Positions 56,355 through 64,000 of a DNA stretch of 64,000 bases are shown piece by piece. Position numbers and translations under genes: made by a program. Source of the DNA: Pollenia angustigena (taxonomy: Eukaryota; Arthropoda; Insecta; Diptera; Polleniidae); assembly GCA_930367215.1 (NCBI GenBank), contig OV884060.1:181671253-181735252 (forward strand), given 5' to 3'. Within the stretch, counting starts at the first letter, position 1. Every line of letters begins with the position of its first letter. The notes below the pieces were generated by a model. It was not told the DNA's origin, did not search any database, and saw nothing but the letters and a program-made list of their open reading frames with translations.

Positions 56355-56559
56355 ACTAATGGAGTTTTCTTTTCTACAAAAAAAATGTGACATTTTATTT
56401 AAAAAAATGCAATTTGGTGTCTGTTTCTTAAAAATTTTGGTTGTTTTATTCTGAAAAACTCACCCTTTTCGGGAGCAAAATTTTTAAGAAACAGACACAA
56501 AATTGCATTTTCTTTAAATAAAATGTCACATTTTTTGTAGAAAATAAAACACCATAAGT
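56355..56559. mobile_element. Near-perfect palindromic MITE
   Basis: Arms at about 56370-56441 and 56477-56544 are almost exactly complementary. They include CTACAAAAAAAATGTGACAT and GTGTCTGTTTCTTAAAAATT, around a loop of about 35 bp. Weaker symmetry reaches ACTAATGG / CCATAAGT at the edges. Outer triplets TTA and TTT are an imperfect TWA-like pair. The minus frame at 56399-56623 is a by-product. Confidence 0.7.
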
Positions 56560-57122
56560 TTTCCAAAAAAATCTTCCTTAGAAATAAAAGATTAATTAAC
56601 AAACCATTTCGTTTTCCAGACACTCTTCTATAGAGTGCACATTAGTGAAATTTAACACACTCACTCGTACTATTGAGGTTTTAAGAGTGTCTAAAAAGTA
56701 TCAGTTACATACTCAAGTTACACTCTCGAATATTTGTCTGTCTGTCTGGCAGTCAATTAAACTTTTTCTATAGTTTATTGGCAATTCTAAGAAGTGAATG
56801 CAGAGAATGTTCATCATCTCCATCGACTGTTCATCATTTCCATCGAATGTTTAAATAAACGTTAATTGAAGTGGGGTTTCTTCAAAATATTTCCAATAAA
56901 GAAATAACGTGGGTTGTACGTCAAGTGCCTGCGACTTCGATTTTTTTTTTCATTTCATTGTTGACTCACGTTTCAAACGATACTTTTTAAAGAATTTTTT
57001 TTAAAGCAATACACATATAAAAATTGTATTAAAGCAAACAATAATTGCACCATTTGGTATGGATAAAAGTGTTATAGCCTTTTCACACTTGAAAACAATT
57101 TAACACCTTTCATTTATTTGCG
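56560..57122. other. No recognisable feature
   Basis: AT-rich with a TTCATCATCTCCATCGA direct repeat near 56810-56840. No coding signal. Confidence 0.45.
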
Positions 57123-59057
57123 AAGATGTTGAAATTTTCCCATAAGAAACACAGTGCAACACGAAAAAAAATAATCATATACGGACACCACTACGTGATA
57201 AAAGACCAAAAAATAAAAGACCCGTGTCTCCCAGTTTTGCCCAAAGTCATGCACTTTTTTTGTTATCGGCCCCCAAAGATTTTGGGCCTGGGTGTAATTT
57301 TTGCAAAAGGTGATAATTTTCTCAGGCTCATATCTTGCAAACCTTTTGGGAATTTTGATTTACCCTCTGAGACAAAATTGTAGCTCTTGTCATAAAGTGC
57401 AAAAATTGCGAACATATAAAATCAGAAAAACCTCATATTCAAGATCAAAATCGCAAAGAACTTAAAAAAACTCGATTGTTTTACCTTTTTCCCCCTTTTC
57501 TGGTCCAAATTAAAGGAAACAATCCATTACTAAATTGTACCTAAGGTCTCAATAAACAACTTTCTAGAAATTATGAACTTCCTAGAAATTATTCTTAGCA
57601 CCGTTAGGTAGCCGCAAAAGTGAAAATTTCCCGAAAATTCTTTTTTTTTACCTTTTTTTCCATGTTCAGGCCCATAGGTAGCAAACCTTTCAAAATTCAA
57701 GGAAACAATTAGCGACAAAAATGTGCCTTAGATCTCAATAAACAACTTTCTGGAGCATATGAATTTCCTAGGAATGATTCTTAACACCGTTTAGGTAGCG
57801 GTAAGGTAGCCGCATAAGTGAAAAATTTCCCGAAAATTTTTGAATTTCATTTGTTTTTTCTCGAACCGAATTTTCGGAAAAATTTCACTTTTGCGGCTAC
57901 GTAAACGGTGCCAAGAATCATTCCTAGGAAGTTCATATGTGCTAGAAAGTTGTTTATTGAGATCTTAGGTAAATTTTTGTAGTTTATTGTTTCCTTGAAT
58001 TTTGAACAGTTTGCTACCTATGGACTTGAACAGGGGGAAAAAGGTAAAACAAATCGAATTTTTTAAGTTTTTTGCGATTTTTATCTTGAAGATGAAGTTT
58101 TTTGATTTTATACGTTTTTATGGCAAGATCTACAAATTTGTCTCAGATGATAAATCAAAATTCCGAACGGTTTGCAAGATAGAGCCTGAGAAAATGATCA
58201 CTTTTTTGCAAAAATGGCACCGTGGCCCATAAAAAAAAAGTTCATGACTTTGGGCAAAACTGGGAGACACAGGTTTTTTTTTTGGTACTTTATCACGTAG
58301 TGGTGTTTTTATATGGTTATAGATAGCATAGTATCTCAATGTTGAAGTAAAGCAGTGATAACCAAGGCCCGAACTAACCAAGCCCCGAACGCACGCACAC
58401 AAAGATATTATGTACTTGGGTGCGGTCGCAGAGGCTGATGATAGCCTGATGTTTTGAAACGAACAAAGTTGTTGTATACATGTGAATTGCCGACCGTGTC
58501 TGTGTGAAAAATACGATTATTGACTTACTCGCGAGCCTATGGAGTGGTTATCACTGAAGTAAAGAAAAAACAAATAAAATTTAAAAAAATTTCGGGAAAT
58601 TTTTCACTTATGCGGCTACCTAAACGGTGTAAAGAATCATTCCTAAGAAGTTTATATATTCTAGAAAGTTGTTTATTGAGATCTAAGGTACATTTTTGTG
58701 GTTGATTGTTTCCTTGAATTTTTAACGGTTAGCTACCTATAGACCTGAACAGGGGAAAAAAGTTAAAAAAATTCGAATTTTATAAAGTTTTTTGCGATTT
58801 TGATCTTTCAGAGGGTAAATCAAAATTCCGAACGTTTTGCAAGATATGAGCCTGAGAAAATTATCACTTTTTGCAAAAATGACAACGAGGCCCATAACAA
58901 AAAAAGTGCATGACGTTGGGCAAAACTGGGAGGCGCGGGTCTTATTTTTTGGTCTTTTATCACGTAGTGGTGTCCGTATATGGTTATTTTTCCATGACTT
59001 AAAAAATTACACACAGTGAAATACATGGGGCTAAAAATCAAAATTTTTCAACATCTT
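57123..59057. mobile_element. Modular inverted-repeat element with AAGATGTTGAAA ends
   Basis: Left end AAGATGTTGAAATTTTCCC; the right end reads AAAATTTTTCAACATCTT. Inside, two modules recur in both orientations: one around ACGGACACCACTACGTGATA with AAGTCATGCACTTTTT, the other around CTCAATAAACAACTTTCTAG with AGGTAGCCGCA. The module pairs are at 57170-57400 / 58800-58990 and 57540-57830 / 57880-57985 and 58600-58700. The 204-bp MITE at 58353 is inserted within. All frames here (57126-59041) are by-products. Confidence 0.6.
58353..58556. mobile_element. 204-bp hAT-like MITE, second copy, duplication AAGTAAAG
   Basis: Same length and, inverted, nearly the same sequence as 47896-48099. Ends CAGTGATAACCA and TGGTTATCACTG. 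AAGTAAAG is exact at 58345-58352 and 58557-58564. The two copies with different duplications confirm the element boundaries. Confidence 0.93.
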
Positions 59058-59695
59058 TACAGAATGTTACTATCTTATTTTGTTCCCTTTTAGATTTTAC
59101 GATTCTTTTAATGTCATCACTAGAAAAGTGGCAATAAATTTTATTATTATTGTGTCATCAATGACAAAATGTCTTGTTTTTAAAGCAGCGTTACCACTTG
59201 TCAAGTTTTTGCTTTTTTGTAATCTTTTTTTGTTTAAATTTTTTTTTTTTAAATTATTGAACAAAATGAATTCTAAATACATTTTGGTGTTATCTTTTAA
59301 AATTTTGGCACTTTTGTAGAAAAAAAGTATTTAAAAAAATAAACGTTTTTTTTGCAGAAATGGTGAAATTTTTTATTTATTTATTTTTTTATATTTTCTT
59401 AAAGTCTATTGGATTTACAAAATATCCTTACAGACTATTCGCTATCATCGATAGTATAATTTAGATGTTTCAAGTGTCAACGTGAATTTCACATTTTCAA
59501 CATCTGCGTTCCTCCGAAATGTATGCAAGTGTACAAAGGGTATAAAAATACATAGAGCTAAACAAAAACATATTTACAAAAAGTTCCTATTCCATTGTAT
59601 TCCATTCTACATCTTCCGATTATTTTAGTGTCATCACTAGAAATGTATTAATACATTTTAGTACAATCGAAAAATGTCTGGACAACCTGTCCGTG
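59058..59695. other. AT-rich stretch without a recognisable gene
   Basis: Overlapping opposite frames at 59080-59319 are low-complexity. TTAGTGTCATCACTAGAAA appears twice in related form (59108 and 59627), with ATTTTACGATTC/TTCCGATTATT before it. Confidence 0.4.
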
Positions 59696-60182
59696 AAAAC
59701 CTGTACCCATGTTCAATAACTTTGGTGATAACTTCTCGCATCGAACAAATTTGAAACAAAATATTCCATCGTTTCTCGAAAAGTGAGAAAAAAATGTGTC
59801 TGTAACTCATGTCGAAAACTATCAAAAGAAATTACGTCGATACGATATAAATGTCATAACATTGCAATTCGAATTTTATAAAGTTTTTTGCGATTTTTAT
59901 CTTGAAGATGAAGTTTTTCTGAAGAGCTACAACTTTGTTTCAGAGGGTAAATCAAAATTCCGAACGTTTTGCAAGATATGAGCCTGAGAAAATGATCACT
60001 TTTTGCAAAAATGACACCGACGCTCCAAATCTTTGGGGGCCCATAACAAAAAAAGTGCATGACGTTGGGCAAAACTGGGAGACACGGGTCTTATTTTTTG
60101 GTCTTTTATCACGTAGTGGTGTCCGTATATGGTTATTTTTCCATGACTTAAAAAATTACACACAGTGAAATACATGGGGCTA
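59696..60182. repeat. Partial copies of two earlier elements joined
   Basis: 59696-59865 is the inverted right half of the element at 24558-25260 (TAACTTCTCGCATCG, AAGTGAGAAAAAAATGTGTC). From 59866 to 60182 the sequence repeats the module at 58800-59035 (GTGCATGACGTTGGGCAAAA, TTACACACAGTGAAATACAT). The junction shows one element broken by or recombined with the other. Confidence 0.65.
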
Positions 60183-60399
60183 AAATTTACTTAAAGGTAA
60201 GATTATGCAAGTAGAAGATAACATGATGTAAACGAAATAAAACTTGATAATTTGAAACAGGAATAAAAAAAAAAAAAAAATAAAAATCACAACCCAAAAC
60301 GCACATTGAAAAAATGGATAAAATAAATTAAAAATTTCATTCAAACATAAAAACATTTATTTTTAAATAATAAGAAAATTTCTTTAAACGTTTGACATT
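60183..60399. other. AT-rich spacer
   Basis: Nothing assigned. Confidence 0.45.
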
Positions 60400-60577
60400 A
60401 AAATAATGCAACATTTTCATTGACTTTATGAAACATTTCATTAACGGGGGGCTAATGTAACATTCTTCATTAATACAATGAAGGTTTACATAGGTCGAAT
60501 TTTAATGTACTTTTTCATTGGATTAATGTCAAAATCCATTGGATCTGTGAAGAAAATTCTTTTAGTGTACTAATGAA
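60400..60577 (+). repeat. End fragment of the CACTGAAAG family
   Basis: TTTTTCATTGGATTAATGTC with AAAATCCATTGGA, then GAAGAAAATTCTTTTAGTG followed by TA, matches 24060-24270 of the composite element. The left end of this copy is not visible. Confidence 0.6.
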
Positions 60578-60894
60578 ATACAAGTCTAGTTGGTGAATTT
60601 CAACGCTACCGTCCGTTTTTTTTTAATTTAGTATCCGCACCAGGTTATGAGAGTGTCCAGTTATTTTAATGCACATGGAATAGAAAAAAATATGTCCAGT
60701 TGTGGAAAGCCGGACGGCTATGGTATGTGTGCGTTATGGGAGGTTTTACTATATATCTGTGGAAATAAGGAAAAAAGACTTTAGTCTAAGTTTTTCCACT
60801 TTGTAGGAGAGCATTTTTAATCTGAAGGTAATTTTTGAACATGAAAACCTCAGAGGCGACATTAAATTAAAGTCAACTCAAGAACTTTTTTTTG
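60578..60894. other. No recognisable feature
   Basis: Mixed composition near 60600-60740; no coding or boundary signal. Confidence 0.4.
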
Positions 60895-61723
60895 CCACAG
60901 AAATATCGGGTGATTTTTTAGCTATTATCTTTTTGGCAACACTGGTTTAAACAGCTGACGCACGTTTTGTGTTTTGTTTCACTGTCAAACATCTTCAGTT
61001 TGGTCTATAATTTTACCATGAATCGGCTTACAAACGAACAACGCTTGCAAATTATTGAATTTTATTATCAAAATGCGTGCTCTGTTAAGAAAGTTCATCG
61101 CGCTTCTTCCATTTTATGGTCAGTTTAATCGACCCACTGAAGCGGCTATTCGGTACGTAAACAAGCAAAATGGTCGATTTTGGAGTGGAGATCAGCAGAA
61201 GCATTGCAAGAGCTACCAATGCATCCAGAAAAAGTCACAGTTTGGTGCGGTTTATGGGCTGGTGGCATCATTGGACCGTACTTCTTCAAAGATGAGGCGA
61301 ATCGTAACGTAACTGTGAATGGTGAGCGGTACCGTGAGATGATATTCAACTTTTTTTGTTGCCCAAATACAATAGCTTGACTAGCATGACATGAGGTTTC
61401 AACAAGACGGTGCCACATGCCACACAGCACGCTGAACAATGGACTTATTGAGAGGCGAGTTCTGTGAACATTTTATTTCACGTTCGGGACCGGTCAATTG
61501 GCCGCCTAGATCGTGCGATTTAACGCCTTTAGACTATTTTTTGTGGGGCTATGTTAAAGCTCATGTCTATACACACATGCCCGCTTCAATTGACGCATTG
61601 GGAGACAACATTGAAGCATTTATTCATGAGATACCGGCCGAAATGTTGGAAAGAGTATGCCAAAATTGGACTTAGCGGATGGACCATTTGAGGCGCAGTC
61701 ACGGTCAACATATGCATGAAATA
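60895..61723 (+). mobile_element. Tc1/mariner-type element, second copy, cut by Copia
   Basis: A leader with TATCGGGTGATTTTTTAGCT and TTGGCAACACTGG precedes the transposase start at 61018. The element is internally deleted and its 3' end is interrupted at 61723/61724 by the Copia LTR. Same family as 22971-23875. Confidence 0.7.
61018..61723 (+). pseudogene. Mariner-type transposase pseudogene, internally deleted
   Basis: Begins MNRLTNEQRLQIIEFYYQN at 61018. A frame shift lies near 61108; FYGQFNRPTEAAIR then joins directly to YVNKQNGRFW at about 61155, removing roughly 100 residues including the first catalytic aspartate. Two more frame shifts follow near 61190 and 61385, with stops between. 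The second catalytic aspartate is in RFQQDGATCHTAR, followed by an in-frame TGA; the third is in RSCDLTPLDYFLWGYVK, with 36 positions between the two. A stop at 61673-61675 precedes RMDHLRRSHGQHMHEI. Inactive. Confidence 0.88.
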
Positions 61724-61870
61724 TGTTGTTTAAAATGAGGTTTTATTGAGAATAACAAAAATAGTATACGTTCATTTAAATTCATATTACATACATACAT
61801 AGTTGTATTAGAACGCAGTAGAGACAGTGATGCAATAATGTGTATATTAGTTCATAAATATTATTAACAC
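61724..61870 (-). repeat. Copia 3' LTR, about 147 bp
   Basis: On the minus strand the LTR starts TGTTAATAATATTTATGAAC right after a purine-rich GAGAAGGGG tract, and ends AAACAACA. It thus has the TG...CA termini of LTRs, here with TGTT/AACA inverted ends. An AATAAA signal lies near 61744. It is short for an LTR. The other LTR is beyond the window, so neither the duplication nor the age can be read. Confidence 0.75.
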
Positions 61871-61951
61871 CCCTTCTCAAAATTAAAAAATATTACCATA
61901 AAGATATTATACAAGTTAAAAGATTATATATAAAAAAATATAGTACAAAGA

Positions 61952-64000
61952 TTATTTATGCAAACCAATTAGTTCCCTAATTTTATATATCTTAGTCTTC
62001 TGCAAAGGTTTGGTCAGAATATCAGCCAACATAGAATCAGTAGGGCAATATTTATACAATACTTTTCCAGTTTTCAATAAATCACGTACAAAATAATATT
62101 TTACATCTATGTGCTTACTTCTTGGTCATATTTTTTCATCTTGTATGATTTTCAAGCAACTCTGATTATCCTCAAATATTATTGGGTTTTGAATATTAAT
62201 TTCAAATCCTTTCATCAGTTGAGAAAGCCATAAAAACTCTTGAGACGCCTCCGCAAGAGAAATGAATTCAGCCTCGGTAGATGACAAAGTTACATTTTGT
62301 TGTTTTCTGCTGGCATAACTTATTACAGCATCACCAAGCTTAAAAATAAAACCGCTTGTTGATTTGCGGTCATTGAGGTCTCCTGCCCAGTCAGCATCAG
62401 CGAAGCCTTTTAAATGCAATTCTGATTTAGAACCTACACTTAACTTCAGGTCCTTAGTACCCTTAAGGTATTTCATAACGCGTTTCAATTCTGTCCAATC
62501 GTCGTTGTTAGGATTGTTAATTTTTCTTGACAAAATTGATATGGCAACAGCAATATCCGGACGTGTGTTGTTTGAAATGTATAACATCGAACCAATAGCT
62601 TTGCGATATATGTTATTATTGTTAATCATATCATTAGAATTTAATTTCAGATATCCAGGGTACATTGGTATGGATGAAATCTTTGCATCCTGAAGATTAT
62701 AGATTTCCAAGATTTTATCAATGTATTCTTCTTGTGATAAATAATAAATTCCACTTTCAAATGTCACCTCAATGCCCAAAAAGAGCCTTAAATCACCTAA
62801 ATCCGTGATTTCAAATTGCGATTTTAAAATTTGAATAATATCTTCAACTTCTTCATCATTTTTCGATACGATGACAACATCATCAACGTATATGAGAACG
62901 TAAACGATTGAATCTTCACTACCCCTTACGTACAAACAAGGTTCCGTTTTCCCCCTTCTGAATCCCGCATCAATTAATACTTTATTGATGCGGATATTCC
63001 AACAACGAGCGGATTGTTTGAGTCCGTATAAGCTATGATTTAGTTTGCAAACGAAATTTTCCTTTCCGGGCGTAATGTAGCCCTTTGGCTGCTTCATAAA
63101 TATTTCGGCATCTATATCGCCATAAAGGAATGCAGTTTTAATGTCAACGTGCCTTACTTTCATATTATCATAGCTAGCAATTGCCAATAGACATCTAAAT
63201 GTAGCTGGTTTTACAACTGGCGCAAATACCTCGTCATAGCTTTCACCGTATTTTTGAGAAAAACCTCTCGCGACCAGCCTAGCCTTGTACCTCTTCTCGC
63301 CGTTTACTAAGTGTTTAATCTTAAATACCCATTTGCAATCTATTAACTTACAGTTTTTCCTTTCCTTTGAAACCTCTACCAATTCCCACGTGTTGTTGTC
63401 CTGTAGTGCTTTTATTTCCTCTTTCATGGCTTCCGCCCAAAATTTGTTGTCCGGTCTAGATAAAGCATCTTCATAACTTACTGGATCATTCCCATAGCAA
63501 ACTTTATATGCATACTTTTTGGGAGGTACGCCCTTGTTGTTCCTCGAAGACGATCTAAAAGTAACTTGTGAAGACGTTTGCAAATTGGATGATGATGCAA
63601 CTTCTTCTTCAGGCTCAAAACCATAAAAATCATCAGTACTTATATCATTGACGCCATCTTCATCTGCTATTTCAGCCATTACATTATTAGAACATACGTA
63701 TTCGTTGCCACTATCACCACTACCAATAACGACATTTCTGCCACCAACAGCGCCACTTCCACCATTAACAACAGCATTTCCACTAGAATAATTAGCTCCT
63801 CCAGTATCATCATTTAACTCCAAAAACTTCACATCTCGGCTTATGATGATTTTTTCTGTTCCGATGTTCAATAACGAAACGCTTTAGACTCCTCCACATA
63901 CCCAACTAATTTGCATTTGATAGATACCTCGTCTAGTTTTCTGCGTTTTTGTTTATTAATTTGAGCGTATGCCACAGCGCCAAAAATTCGAATATGTTTT
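61952..64000 (-). pseudogene. pol: Copia pol polyprotein, partial, with two lesions
   Basis: From 64000 the frame gives an integrase C-terminal segment (HIRIFGAVAYAQINKQKRRK, then CKLVGYVEES) and meets a stop at 63868-63870; the remaining pol continues in the next frame from 63871, so a frame shift lies near 63872-63885. The 581-codon part has a low-complexity linker (about residues 20-115), the RVT_2 domain from WELVEV (162) with KWVFKIK, an aspartate in HVDIKTAFLYG (243) and YVDD (328-331), then RNase H with ADADWAGD (491-498), STEAEF (531-536) and EDNQS. A TGA at 62126-62128 cuts RNase H; the same frame continues to a TAA at 61952. It copies RNA into DNA when intact; here it is probably inactive. 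Confidence 0.92.

Larger units (their letters stand above)
61724..64000 (-). mobile_element. Ty1/Copia retrotransposon, 3' part, runs off window
   Basis: Contains, in minus-strand order, the end of integrase, a variable linker, reverse transcriptase, RNase H, the polypurine tract and the 3' LTR. The order integrase before reverse transcriptase is diagnostic for Copia. The element has inserted near the 3' end of a mariner transposase pseudogene. Gag, protease, most of integrase and the 5' LTR would lie beyond 64000. Confidence 0.93.

Overview
The window looks like repeat-rich nuclear DNA of an insect, most likely a higher fly (Diptera). It is very AT-rich, it has short (ACAT)n/(ATGT)n runs, and it carries Copia, mariner, hAT-type, PIF/Harbinger-like and tRNA-derived SINE copies, mostly decayed or non-autonomous. 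I cannot name the species. I found no complete host gene, no intact tRNA or rRNA gene and no CRISPR array. The window reads as an intergenic or intronic stretch built from layers of transposable elements (TEs). Most TE calls rest on two things I could read directly: matching inverted ends and target-site duplications (TSDs) at both edges. Superfamily names follow from TSD length and are weaker than the boundaries themselves.

Layout. 1-7.6 kb: small TWA-flanked inverted-repeat elements (1098-1228, 2005-2343, 5723-6331), a SINE fragment and AT-rich filler. 7.67-8.33 kb: a five-unit minisatellite ending in a hairpin and CTAGT, Helitron/Helentron-like. 8.3-13.5 kb: four head-to-tail copies of a repeat beginning near TATACCCACACCACAATAGTGG and ending in CTTGTT; the fourth is split by a 1461-bp TA-flanked element. 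15.3-18.6 kb: a dense cluster of MITEs and a diverged minisatellite. 19.8-24.3 kb: a composite in which one inverted-repeat element carries a 2258-bp hAT with a dead transposase, a split SINE, a hAT fragment and a mariner transposase pseudogene. 24.5-30.7 kb: large inverted repeats, including a foldback-like element packed with GGG..TTATTTCAT units.

31-41.7 kb: MITEs, two non-autonomous hAT elements with perfect 8-bp TSDs (33920-35377, 40427-41748), and an unassigned region around 36-38 kb with an 18-bp in-frame tandem repeat. 42-51.8 kb: two nearly identical 1-kb CACAGAAA/TA elements, further minisatellite repeats, a 204-bp hAT-like MITE and a long-armed inverted-repeat element. 52.1-55.9 kb: a hAT-like element holding a TA element, which holds another hAT-like element, which holds two MITEs. 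57.1-60.2 kb: modular repeats with a second copy of the 204-bp MITE. 60.9-64.0 kb: a broken mariner copy cut near its 3' end by a Copia element, which runs minus-strand off the window end and carries the only long reading frame here.

There is no operon or pathway. The useful content is the insertion order of the elements, the clean TSDs, the transposase and reverse-transcriptase remnants, and two short coding-like stretches (1341-1493 and about 43114-43410, both minus strand) that I could not assign.
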